Assembly: GCA_963920705.1 (NCBI GenBank)
Contig: OY987230.1
Coordinates: forward strand, 11,867,320 to 11,931,319
DNA: 64,000 bases
Origin: Odiellus spinosus
Taxonomy: Eukaryota > Arthropoda > Arachnida > Opiliones > Phalangiidae
Direction: 5' to 3'
Shown: positions 49,704 to 59,400 of the stretch, piece after piece
How the letters are laid out: the number at the start of each line of letters is the position of its first letter
Position numbering within the stretch: the stretch's first letter is position 1
Made by a program: the position numbers and the translations under genes
The notes under the pieces: model-generated
The model's database searches: none
Seen by the model: only the letters and a program-made list of their open reading frames with translations
Told to the model about the DNA's origin: nothing

Positions 49704-49919
49704 GCTTCAGGACGATCGAAACTACGATCGGTCGGGTTACTATTACGACAGGGCCACTCCAGGCGAAAGGGACACCTACGTCCGACGTTCCCTGGGTCTC
49801 GGCTACCACGACGATGAGGCCTACCCTCCTGTCAGTAGGGGAAGATCCAGAGACAGATACATCCGGACCGCGACCGCTGGCGGTGGCGGGGCCTCCGCTT
49901 ACCAGGATGCCAATGAGAG
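49704..49919 (+). CDS. spen: spen exon 2 in window: Tyr/Arg/Gly-rich linker
   Basis: The acceptor TTTTGATCGCAG and donor GTAAAC delimit 216 bases that continue the frame from exon 1. Translation begins G-L-Q-D-D-R-N-Y-D-R-S-G-Y-Y-Y-D-R and ends Y-Q-D-A-N-E-R. It contains S-R-G-R-S-R-D-R-Y and a GGGG run. In Spen proteins the segment between RRM1 and RRM2 is a disordered Arg/Tyr/Ser-rich linker, which this matches in composition and position. The exon is symmetric (phase 2 on both sides), so skipping it would not shift the frame. Confidence 0.88.
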
Positions 49920-51906
49920 GTAAACCCCACTCATTATAAATAACCCCTCGCCCTCAGACATAAAAACTTCCCACGCACACCCCTTATTGCCCCCTATGTA
50001 AAGCCAGCCATAGCGTTGAAAGGATTCGGTTTTATCGCGCGCCTCTTGAAGGACGAATGGTCTTTATTGTCATCCAGATATCCGGGTTTTCGTTGGCTTT
50101 GAAGTTACATCCCGCGTTAACTCTACAATAGCTTTAAAGCCAGGGCCAGATTAATGGGGTGGGGCAGAGGGGGCACTGCCCACCCCGGGCGCTTGCCAAT
50201 TGGGGGCGCCCAAGAAATCTGGTGATACCCAAATCCCAGCGATTATTTTACTAAAATTTGGGAAAACTTGACGTCAGTTATTGAATTTGAAATGGGGGTG
50301 CGAATGAAGGCGTGATGAATGTTGGAGTTTCAAATTAGGGGCGCGTATAATTTTTGACCTCGGGCACGAAATCGCTTAATCCGTCCTGTTTAAAGCTATA
50401 GTTGACCATCTTCTTAGTCGACCACATTCAAAGGGTAATAAACACTTATACTTTTATTCTAAATGCGAGCATAAGGTTTTCTTCGATTATAATGGGAAGG
50501 GGTTAAAATATCCGACATAAATATATCGGTACTGTTCGACAATGTCGCGCTTTGACAGTAGTGCTTGGTAGATTTATAAAACAAATCCTGTTTCCGACAA
50601 ACTTGACAGTTGGATAGAATGTAAATCCAGTCGGCAAATTTAGCAAATCTAAAATAAATTCATGAATCGCAACCAAATACTCGAGATGAAATGACGTTAG
50701 GAATGTTTAGCGTTAAAGGTCAAAAGATATTGTCCTACAGGGGCGAGGTTATAATCAAAAGCGCTTTAGCGAAATGTGCCTTCCGTTACGTAACACCTAC
50801 AAATGAGCGTTTGCAGTTGTTTCCTGAAGCGCTCTTTGATAAAACCTCGTCGAACCTATGTGAGGTATAGTTATAAGTTGAGATATATACTGTTGCTAAT
50901 GCTATTGCGTGTTTGAGATTGGGTACATTTAGCTTGTTCAGCAAAGAAATACATGTACGACCCAAAAAATAAATCATACGAGAAAATATAAGCGATTATA
51001 TCATCGCTCGTATTCGACATTTAATCGTTCAGACTAGAGTGAAAATTATTTTTCGGTTTCGGTTTTCGATCAATAAACCAATCGAAGAGGGATTTTTTTT
51101 ATTCCTCGTATTCTCTCCCTCTCTCTTTCTTGAAATTGCTTATTCGACATATATGAGCGATTTTTGCTTATGCAAACTTTTGTTTTAGAACTTTCTAGGC
51201 CCAAAAGGTTATTTGGTTTGCTCTAGTAACTTCGGCCCTCGAGTGCTTGACAAAAAATTGATCTTGTTTCGTTTTCGTTGAAAAATCGCGAAAGCTTGAC
51301 CTAATAACAAACGTATTTTTTATTATTATTATTGTTTTCCGCGGAAACGCGATTGACTTGGCGTTCCAGTACTCTTTCCCAAATTTCCTTCCAGCCGATT
51401 AAATTACATAAAACTTAAGGGTCACCGAATAGGGACTCGATGGGTCTCATCTGTTATACATATGTAAATACTTTTGTGTTTTATTAGACCATATTTCATT
51501 ATTCTTAAAATAAAACGGTCTTTAAGTTGTATACCTTTTTTCTTATCTTATCAATAACGATGTTTCTTTGTTACGGTAAATTGTTTAATTCAGGATTATT
51601 ATAAACTATTCTGACTTCGCTTCTCTTTAACACAGAATAGGAATACATATCATGATCAACCGACATATACATCTTTTCTGACTGTTTTTGTTAGGCTTAT
51701 AAATCTAGATTTTTTTTTTTTTTTTTTTTATATTCTTTGTATCTTATTCCGACTATCCATGGTCAGGGTTGAGATGAGATAGACAACAAAACATTTTTAA
51801 AGTTAAAAACTTAACTTTTACGCGTTCGGATCCCATTTGATTTTCATTAATCATCTTCCCAACAATATCCACTATCTAACGATGCTCCCATTGTTGGAAA
51901 TTATAG
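49920..51906 (+). other. spen: spen intron between exons 2 and 3
   Basis: A 1,987-base intron. It contains the hAT-like element at 50141-50388 and a 20-base poly(T) tract at 51710-51729. The 3' splice site has only a weak pyrimidine tract. Confidence 0.8.
50141..50388. mobile_element. hAT-like MITE in spen intron
   Basis: A 248-bp element with inverted ends CAGGGCCAGATTAA (left) and CAGGACGGATTAA (right, read inward). It is flanked by a perfect 8-bp duplication, TTTAAAGC, at 50133-50140 and 50389-50396. CAGGG-type ends with an 8-bp duplication are characteristic of hAT elements. It contains one TGACGTCA at 50269-50276. No coding capacity was seen. Confidence 0.93.
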
Positions 51907-52188
51907 GAATCAAAACCATTTTGGTGGGCATCGAAACCGTCAGCATTTTGATCAACAAAGGTATCCGTCTTCTGGTGGGTCCGAACAATATTCTGGTTCT
52001 GCCGCGGGCGAGGAACGAGACAACTCTGGTACCAGGAATGGTGGTGCCACCGTAGCGTCCGCTACTTCCAGGAGGCCAAGCGTTACGGTACCAACGGTGA
52101 CCTCTACCGTGACATCTCCGCCACATAATAACAACGGCAGTGCTGGTAGTAACGCCCCAGTCAGCGCGAACGTTACCAGTAGTAACGG
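51907..52188 (+). CDS. spen: spen exon 3 in window: linker before RRM2
   Basis: The frame is closed by a stop upstream at about 51847, so the exon must begin at the AG of GAAATTATAG, which joins in phase. It reads R-N-Q-N-H-F-G-G-H-R-N-R-Q-H-F-D-Q-Q-R-Y-P, then a Ser/Gly-rich part and a Thr/Val/Pro/Asn-rich end. The donor is GTTAGT at 52189. No fold is expected. The weak acceptor and symmetric phase make it a plausible alternative exon. Confidence 0.83.
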
Positions 52189-52260
52189 GTTAGTTACGAA
52201 TTTTATTTATTAAATTATTTTTTAACTGGTTACTTAAGCGAAACTATATCTGACTCTTAG

Positions 52261-52476
52261 TGGTACCACCGGGACTAGGCAACAGAGGAGAACGAAAAAG
52301 GCTTCGGCCTCAAGGTCGCGTTCGCGATCGAGATCCAACTCTCATTCAAGGTCTCGGTCCAGCTCCAGGAGTTCCAACGGCAGCAACAGGTCATCTAGCG
52401 TTTCATCCAAATTACGTAGTAGTTCCAGCAATAGCTCCAGCCGGTCAAGGTCCCCTTCTAAGTCAAGATCGCCAGC
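52261..52476 (+). CDS. spen: spen exon 4 in window: RS-like region
   Basis: Between the acceptor GACTCTTAG and donor GTATGT lie 216 bases in frame. After G-T-T-G-T-R-Q-Q-R-R-T-K-K-A it becomes almost pure Arg/Ser: A-S-R-S-R-S-R-S-R-S-N-S-H-S-R-S-R-S, continuing with poly-Ser and ending S-P-S-K-S-R-S-P-A. Human SPEN has an equivalent Ser/Arg-rich stretch just before RRM2. Such regions are usually phosphorylated and bind other RS proteins. The preceding intron is only 72 bases long. Confidence 0.9.
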
Positions 52477-52560
52477 GTATGTTCTGTTTACATTCTTTTT
52501 TATCCTTTTTCGTTTTTAAGGACATTGAAATTAATCGCTTCTTTTGGCTCACCTCAACAG

Positions 52561-52871
52561 AGCCTCTCATTGCAGCCAGAGCAGTGAGAAAAGTGGGCGT
52601 GTGGGGGACAGACCAGCGAGTGCCATTACCGGTCCTGTACCTTCTTCGGTACCATTTATTCAGTCGGCAGTGACCACGCCGTCCGGTACGATGGTCAGCA
52701 GTAGTTGCGGGAGCGCTGGTGGAAACGTCATGGTCGCGTCTCAGGTCACTTTGCCGCCTAATAGTGGAGTTGTTATTTTGGCATCGTCTTTGTCCGATGG
52801 TAACTGTTGTGACAAGGATGACAAACGACCCCTAGGAATATGCGTTCGTAATCTACCAGTAAGATCCACAG
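52561..52871 (+). CDS. spen: spen exon 5 in window: linker and first strand of RRM2
   Basis: The exon starts after CCTCAACAG. A Ser/Gly/Thr/Val-rich linker runs to D-K-D-D-K-R-P-L-G-I-C-V-R-N-L-P-V-R-S-T, the RNP2 strand of RRM2 (human SPEN: F-G-I-K-V-Q-N-L-P-V-R-S-T). It ends with the first base of the next Asp codon at donor GTTAGT (phase 1), the only phase-1 junction in the visible gene. The linker has two adjacent cysteines (N-C-C-D-K) of unknown significance. Confidence 0.95.
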
Positions 52872-53225
52872 GTTAGTAAATAAGTATTTTAGCCATATGT
52901 TGTGTGAAAAAGTGTCAGTGTTGGTAGATATATTTGTATTGTTTAGCCTATGGATGTTAGGCTTTCCCTTGAGATAGGGGATTAGTTTTGTAATACTTAG
53001 CCCTTCAAAGTTGAGCCATTTCTTTAGAGCACCCAATAGAACTTACTATTGGTCGATCCTCTTTTTGTTGTTCTCCTCCTTGGGGGTTCCTTGAAAGGTA
53101 TTTAGAATTTTGTGGAATTAGACTCGCGAGTGGGACATCTATTAAATAACTGAATAAGTTCAAATATTTTACATTTGTAATTCTTATTATTAGTATCCTA
53201 CAATTTTTTTTTTTTATTGTTACAG

Positions 53226-53337
53226 ATACGAGTCTGAAAGATGGGCTCTTTCACGAGTACAAAAAGCATGGCAAAGTTACCATGGTCAAGGTCATAGGTC
53301 AAGGCATTGACCGTTACGCTGTTGTTTGTTTTAAGAA
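53226..53337 (+). CDS. spen: spen exon 6 in window: core of RRM2
   Basis: A 112-base exon after TTGTTACAG. It encodes D-T-S-L-K-D-G-L-F-H-E-Y-K-K-H-G-K-V-T and then the RNP1 strand R-Y-A-V-V-C-F-K-K. The human counterpart is D-T-S-L-K-D-G-L-F-H-E-F-K-K-F-G-K-V-T. The aromatic at the third RNP1 position is replaced by valine, which is common in the divergent RRM2 of this family. The donor GTAATT is at 53338. Confidence 0.97.
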
Positions 53338-53411
53338 GTAATTTAATGCTTAAAATGTGGTTGAAGCTAGTTTACATATTCTAATTTGTCCGTTTTAATT
53401 CTAACATTAAG

Positions 53412-53649
53412 GCCAGAGGATGTTGAAAAAGCTTTGGAGGTTTCCAAAGATAAGCTGTTCTTTGGTTGTAAAATTGAAGTTACGGCGCACGAAGGGCTTG
53501 ATGGCGAAGATAACGAGTTTAGGCCGCTGGAAGCGGATCTGGATGAATTTCACCCGAAAGCGACAAGAACTTTGTTTATCGGAAACCTGGAAAAGGACAT
53601 CACCACTACCGAACTGAGAAAGCACTTTGATCAGTTCGGAGAGATTATC
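53412..53649 (+). CDS. spen: spen exon 7 in window: end of RRM2 and start of RRM3
   Basis: It reads P-E-D-V-E-K-A-L-E-V-S-K-D-K-L-F-F-G-C-K-I-E-V-T-A (end of RRM2) and the interdomain linker N-E-F-R-P-L-E-A-D-L-D-E-F-H-P-K-A-T. Then comes the RRM3 RNP2 strand R-T-L-F-I-G-N-L, ending E-I-I at a phase-0 donor (GTAAGT). The linker is nearly identical in human SPEN (N-E-F-R-P-L-D-E-R-I-D-E-F-H-P-K-A-T). The preceding intron is 74 bases long. Confidence 0.98.
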
Positions 53650-53751
53650 GTAAGTTCATGCCTGTTTTGTCATCGTTATCTCTTTTTATTTTTACCGTTA
53701 TGAGACTTGTCCAATATGTGATTTCAGTTTTTGAAAATATCGCCTTTTCAG

Positions 53752-54245
53752 GAAATCGACATTAAGAAACAAGGTTCGGCTTCTTCTTACGCGTTCATCC
53801 AGTATTCGGACATAGGCAGTGTCGTGAAAGCTATGAGAAAACTAGATGGTGAAAATTTAGGCTCGAATAGAATCAAACTCGGTTTCGGTAAAAGTATGCC
53901 CACAAACTGCGTGTGGTTAGACGGCGTAACTGACGGTGTTCTCGAAAAATTCTTAGCTCGGCACTTTAATCGCTTCGGCCCTGTAAACTACACCGCGATA
54001 GACCGCGAGAGGGGTCATGCCCTAGTCTTTTACGATACGACCGAGTTCGCGCAAATTGCGGTGTCGGAAATGCGTGGCAGAGTGCTCGGTGGTAAAAGAC
54101 TTCAAGTGGACTATGCTAGTCGAGAGTGCCAGCAGGTTTTCTTTGAAAAACTAGAGTTGTCAGGGCAACTGATTCCATCGGGATCCGAACGACCGTGGGA
54201 GAGAACTCGAGAAAGGAGGGATTTTGAAGTCATCAGGGATGAAAG
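53752..54245 (+). CDS. spen: spen exon 8 in window: end of RRM3 and all of RRM4
   Basis: RRM3 continues with E-I-D-I-K-K and RNP1 Y-A-F-I-Q-Y-S-D. The RRM3-RRM4 junction L-G-F-G-K-S-M-P-T-N-C-V-W-L-D-G is virtually invariant in Spen proteins. RRM4 has RNP2 V-W-L-D-G-V and RNP1 H-A-L-V-F-Y-D, ending K-R-L-Q-V-D-Y-A-S-R-E. In SPEN, RRM2-4 bind structured RNAs such as SRA and Xist. After RRM4 comes E-S-G-Q-like sequence (L-E-L-S-G-Q-L-I-P), then R-E-R-R-D-F-E-V. This is the strongest piece of homology in the window. Confidence 0.99.
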
Positions 54246-54431
54246 GTAACGTTTCTTGTTTGTTAATGACGATACTGGTACATCGTGGAAACTCGCTTCT
54301 GAATTAGAAACTCCGCTAGAAATCCTTAAATAATTTTTGTTAGTTGAGCCCCTAAGTTCTATTATTTTGTTTTGATTTTACAAATTTATTTTGTTTCATT
54401 TTTGTTTTCTCGATTTATTATCGTCTTAAAG

Positions 54432-54476
54432 ACCTATACAAGAGCCTGAGATTGCAAAGCCAAAACCTCAAACAAG
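54432..54476 (+). CDS. spen: spen exon 9 in window: 45-bp microexon
   Basis: It encodes R-P-I-Q-E-P-E-I-A-K-P-K-P-Q-T between acceptor GTCTTAAAG and donor GTGAGA. It is called because it is exactly in phase on both sides (2-2) and open, while the region around it is not. Skipping it would join exons 8 and 10 in frame, so it could be an optional exon or a false call. The Pro/Lys/Glu composition fits the post-RRM4 linker but carries no family-specific signature. Confidence 0.65.
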
Positions 54477-54962
54477 GTGAGAATCTGCATATCCAATCTC
54501 CAGGCTTTCTTATTTTTTCCAGACAATAATTTTAATTTAAGCTATAGAGTTCTTAAAACCGCGCCTCTTATAATACGGTCAAAGCTATATTGATGCTATT
54601 GTTGCAAATATTGTCGAGCGCTTTGGTTCTAAAATCCATGAGCTCTCCACCAAATAATCATGTTGGACTTTTATTAAAAAACTATTTGGAACCTAAGCGC
54701 ATCGTAATTTTGGTCTTATTTTCATTGGTTTGGTGAATGTTTCTTAATTCCTTTTCTAACTATCCTTTGAATATTTTTCGTAAAACAAAAACTGTACTTG
54801 TGTTTTAAGTGTTTTGTCGTTTCTACCTTTCTGCTCCACTTGGTGAGGGGAGAAAAAATATTATTCAATCAGTATTTTATTGTCCGGAAAATGCTTCACT
54901 TCTTAACCTTTTCATTACCTTGAGCGAGTTTCGCTAAATATCTTGATTCTACTTTATTATAG
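54477..54962 (+). other. spen: spen intron between exons 9 and 10
   Basis: A 486-base AT-rich intron, GTGAGA to ACTTTATTATAG. No repeats or nested features recognised. Confidence 0.7.
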
Positions 54963-55148
54963 AGAGGCGAGAGTTGGGTTTGAAAATCGTACATACCCTC
55001 GTTACGAAAACCCACCGAGACCCAATAGTAGGGGAAGCTTTAGAGGGACCGTCCAAAGAGGAACCTTTAACGCGAGAGGAAGGGGAACGCAGAGCTTTCC
55101 AACAAGGTACGAGCTTTATCATGATGAATTCGTGGAGAGGAGGATTAG
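54963..55148 (+). CDS. spen: spen exon 10 in window: Arg/Gly-rich linker
   Basis: After ACTTTATTATAG the frame reads E-A-R-V-G-F-E-N-R-T-Y-P-R-Y-E-N-P-P-R-P. It continues with an RG-rich part containing R-G-S-F-R-G-T-V-Q-R-G-T-F and N-A-R-G-R-G-T, and ends E-F-V-E-R-R-I-R. RGG/RG-like spacing of this kind often binds RNA and is methylated on arginine; here that is inference. The exon is symmetric in phase (2-2). Confidence 0.9.
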
Positions 55149-55233
55149 GTGAGAGTGGTTTGAAATGAAGCGGTGTAGATGATAATAGAAATGTCTACTG
55201 GCTTGTTAATATCTCGCAATGTTCTCTTTACAG

Positions 55234-55548
55234 TAGGAACTACGACGAAGAGTTTAGTCAGGGTAGCGGAGCCAGTTTTGAAGATTCCTATGAGCAAGAG
55301 CTTCGAGAGTATGGCTATAGTCAAAGAGAAAGGCGAGAGTATGTTGGGGGCGAAGATAGGGTGCTGGAACGCAACGCGAGAGGAAGGAGTTTCAGCCCTT
55401 TAAGGAGAAGAGATTCGGCTAGCGTCAGCCCCAATTCCAGGGAAAGGCATAAGGACGACCGAAGTGGCAGTCCAACGCTGAGAGAAAACAGAAGTAACAG
55501 CCTAAGAATGGGAGAGAAGCACGAAGATCATTACGGAAGTAAAGAGAG
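55234..55548 (+). CDS. spen: spen exon 11 in window: Tyr/Glu then Ser/Arg-rich linker
   Basis: It begins S-R-N-Y-D-E-E-F-S-Q-G-S-G-A-S-F-E-D-S-Y and passes through R-E-R-R-E-Y. It then has S-F-S-P-L-R-R-R-D-S-A-S-V-S-P-N-S-R-E-R, with several S-P sites likely to be kinase targets, before ending Y-G-S-K-E-R at donor GTAAAG. It corresponds in position to the R/E/Y-rich tract after RRM4 in animal Spen proteins. It is 315 bases long, phase 2-2, with an 85-base intron before it. Confidence 0.92.
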
Positions 55549-56414
55549 GTAAAGCTTGCTAGACTGATTCCTCTCGAAAATTATTATATTTTGGATTTAT
55601 TGTCTAATTGAATCCCTGCAGGTCCTATTTTGATAATTCAGTTAAAAAATTTTTCTTTTTAAATAGATCAGCGCTTTATTTCAAAAAATTAAAAATTATT
55701 CATTTTGCTAAGAAAGAAAAAAGATTTGTCAGTTACTTCCATCAAAAATATATATAAAAACAGAAAAAGAATAACTCGCCGGGCTAATGGTTCTACTCCT
55801 GAGACTCGCCATGAGCCTCTAGTGTACCTAACTACTTTCAGCTTGTTACGTCACTCAAAATGACGTTCCCAATGAGCTCACCTAGTTCAAAATTCGATTG
55901 GTAGTTGAAAATTAGGTGGATCAACCGCCCCCTTTGATACCCCCTTCCCTCTCATTTTTCACGTTTTCCATTGGAAAAGGTAGGAAAGGGTCCAAGTAAT
56001 TCACTTTCTGTTTTTATATATATCTTTGCTTCCATGTAGAAATAATCAAAAGAAATGTATGGCTTTGGAAGTTTACAGGCTTTTTACAAAGATAAAAAAA
56101 TCTGGAAATTTTAGAATGTTGACAAAAAATGTAAACTCTAAAAGTTTGGCCAAAATAAGGGAATTCAGGGACTTACGTTTGTAATTATGAGTATAGCATT
56201 AAATAAGCTTGTTTCAGCTGTAGATTGTTCAACTGAATCGGAAATATCCAGGAAAATTCTTGGAAATAACCTGGAAATATCAGACTTAAGAACCCTGTCT
56301 CTCGAGCTATTAGTTCCCCACGAGTGTTGTTGATTATGAAAAAAAAATACTGTACTACAATTACGAGTATATATTTAGTTTAAATTGGCTTTAATAATAT
56401 TTGATTCGTTTTAG
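55549..56414 (+). other. spen: spen intron between exons 11 and 12
   Basis: An 866-base intron, GTAAAG to GATTCGTTTTAG, dominated by the MITE at 55743-56028. Confidence 0.85.
55743..56028. mobile_element. MITE with 7-bp target duplication in spen intron
   Basis: A 286-bp element. The left end reads CAAAAATATATATAAAAACA and continues GAAAAAGAAT; the right end read inward is CAAAGATATATATAAAAACA with GAAAGTGAAT. The direct repeat CTTCCAT flanks it (55736-55742 and 56029-56035). The 7-bp duplication and CAA...TTG ends resemble those of the 37427-37742 element, although internal sequences differ. No coding capacity was seen. hAT (8 bp expected) or P-type are possible; unassigned. Confidence 0.85.
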
Positions 56415-59400
56415 GTATCTAAGAAGCGACGAATTAGAAGACATTGAGGATGGCAAGGAGCGGATAAAATCAGAAACGTTGGAAAGGCTCTCCAGGAAAA
56501 GGAACAAACATTCTTCTTCTCTGAATTTAACGTTGGAAAATGACGATCACCATAGTCAATCCCCGAATAGATCGAGGCACCAAAGCCGCAGTCAAAGTCC
56601 AGCGTTTTTGGGCAAGGAGAGAAAGAACAGCAAGGAGCTCCAGCATGAAAGAAATCACGGGAGTCATTTGAAAAGTCCAAACAACAGCCAAGGTTCCTCC
56701 CGAGTGTCTAGCCCCTCTCGCGAAAACGACATTACAGATACTCTTATGGATTATACGGATCACAAAGAACTAACGAATAGGCGTAAACTTAGTGTTGATG
56801 GTAAATTTGATCTCAGAGACTCCCTGATGCAGGGTTCGTCGCATCCCGGGCTTAAAAGCGGCGATGGTGTTGTTTTGCACGGAAAATGTGACTCTGACGC
56901 GGTTAAGCGGAAAAGTGCGGAGAGACAAGAAGCTTTAGACGCTAGGCATCCTGATAGCCTAGTTAGCTTTTGCGGACTTTCGGAAAGGAAAAAACGTTTA
57001 TTAGCGATGTCGGGAACCCCGTTAGTTAGAAGCGATTACCATGGTAAAAATAAATCTAGCGAGTGTTTGAGCGCTAGGTCGTCCATAGATTCCAAAAACG
57101 AGTGTGAACTGAATGAAGACAAACACTTAAGGCTAGTAGACTCGCGAAAGAAACACGGACACATATTTCATCTTCTCGATCACTTGGCAGAAAGGAGTTC
57201 CAGCGCGAAGTGCTCTAGTTTAGTAGATAACTGTATAGACAGTGAGAAACCCAGTCATAAAAAAGCCAAGATATTGGTGCGCGATTTGTCCCCTCCATTA
57301 GAGGCTCCTACCAAAGAATTAGCCGTTCTTAGCGGCAAAGACTCGAAAGAGCTGCCTCATCAAAGGCATCTGATACCCGTTATTGAACTCGACCACGGCT
57401 CGGATTACGCGATCATTAACTCTAAACCCAACTTACGAAAGACTGTTTCCGACCCCAGAAATAAATCTTCCGACCTACATCACTCTCATTTCGCGTCTCA
57501 GAGGCTAAAAAAGATGAATGATCTTGATGACGCGACGGGAATAGATCTGCCTCAAGATCATGATGGATTATTAACATCAAACTGGAGAAAATCCTCTTTA
57601 CAACATCCCGCATTCCGTAGGGACGAAACTGAGGTTAACCGCGATAAACTCTCAATACCGCCATTCGGTGTTCAGTTGGCGAACGAAGTATCCTCAACAA
57701 GCGATAGCATTCCACATAGCCGCCATGGAAAATCCCGTTCCCTTTTAGAGTCTATGCACGATTCTAAGAAGGAAAGAGACTCCAGTCCTCTTTCACTTCC
57801 ACTACCTAAGTTCGCAGCCACTCTAAGGACTCCCAAGGCCTCACCCAATCCCCTTTCTTCTCCAACTCCCAGTTCAGTCAGTCCCAATGAAACAACGTCA
57901 CCCAAAAACATTTTCGCACCCTCAAAATTAACACTGGGAACGCCATCGTTGGAAGAGAAGCGGGCGGAGAAAGTGGTTGAGTTACCCGTTCCTATTGAAG
58001 AAGTAAATTCTGTGGAAGTTGAACCAAAAACCGAACCTTTAGTTATTACGACGGACTTTAAGGACAATGACCCGGTCGTGTCCGAAATATCTTCACCCCT
58101 TTTGTCACCCACTGACAAAATATTAGTTAAAGACGTAGAAGAAAGCTGCTCAAGCTCGGAAGAGCCAATCGATACAAACAGACCCTCTATAGAAGAAAGG
58201 ATAAGGGCTTTAGACGAAAAATATAATGCCTGGTCTGGTTCTACTAGAAGTTTCAGTTCCTCATTATCCGGTGATTCGCCTACCACGCCCGCAGTCACGA
58301 TAGACTACCAAAAATATAACATCAAAAGAAGGCCTAGGTACAGCTTTTTAACAAACGATGTTAAACCTGAACCTTCGGAGATTATGAAATCTCTTCTAGC
58401 CAAGTCAACGATATTCGATCAGGACTCCAAGAGACTACAACACATAAATGAAAAATACGAACCGAAAGAGGTCAAAATTGAGACATCTGTTAAAACCAGA
58501 CCATCATTTCGCACTAAAGCAGAGGCGAAAGAGTTTTCGCTACCAATTCAACTCAACACCTTTGTAAATAATATTGTGGTTCCTGCCTCTAATGTGAATA
58601 GTAACGCAGTTGGAATTCTTCCTTCATCACAGTGTTCGCCTGTTGCCTCAACTCACACTGTTATCACGCCACAGGGCATCAAAAACACGGTTGACTCTAT
58701 ACCTTCTTTGAAACCAATGTCGACACCCGAAAAACTTTTGTTGTCAGCTCTTCCACTTACAAAAGTTATGGAACCTTGCAAACCTGTTTCTTGTTTGAAG
58801 GAATTAAAGTCTTCTCCGCAAGCGATTTCGTGCAAACTAACGGTAGACGTTGACAACTGCACCTCAGCGGACTTGCCTATTTCACCAAATGCTGCCATAA
58901 AGAAGGAAGCTCTCAGTCCGGTGAAAACTGAAGCCGTCGCTTTAATTGATCCTAGAAAGGAAGTGAGGGAAAGAACAAGCGGTTCCGCAATATTGAACTG
59001 TTCGGTGCCCATCAAGGAATCCAACCTAAAGAAGGAATCGCCTGAAAGAGAACACAGCAAAAAAGAAGTTAACCATCAAAGTTCAAAGGATACTTCACGA
59101 AAGGACCGGGATTCAACTAAGGAAAGCTCGCATAGGAAGGACCATAACAGAAACAGTAATGGAAAGAAGGAAGAACTATCATCCACCAAAGAAAGTACAT
59201 CCAGTGCTGGAAACGGCGGTTCACATAGAAGAGACAGTATATCTGATACTACTACGAAAGAGTTGAAGGAAAACAAAAAGGAAGGGGCCCACAACTCAAA
59301 CAACGAAACTTTATCCAATCACGTGTCCAACTCCTTGAAACGAAGACTGACGTCTTTAGATAGCAGCGAATCTGATTCTGGGAAGTCTACTGAACAGTCA

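Noticed and set aside
57672-58298. Long minus-strand open frame (about 208 codons) opposite spen exon 12
   Set aside because: It is antisense to a continuous coding exon, Ser/Leu-rich, and matches no family. It is a shadow produced by codon bias on the + strand.
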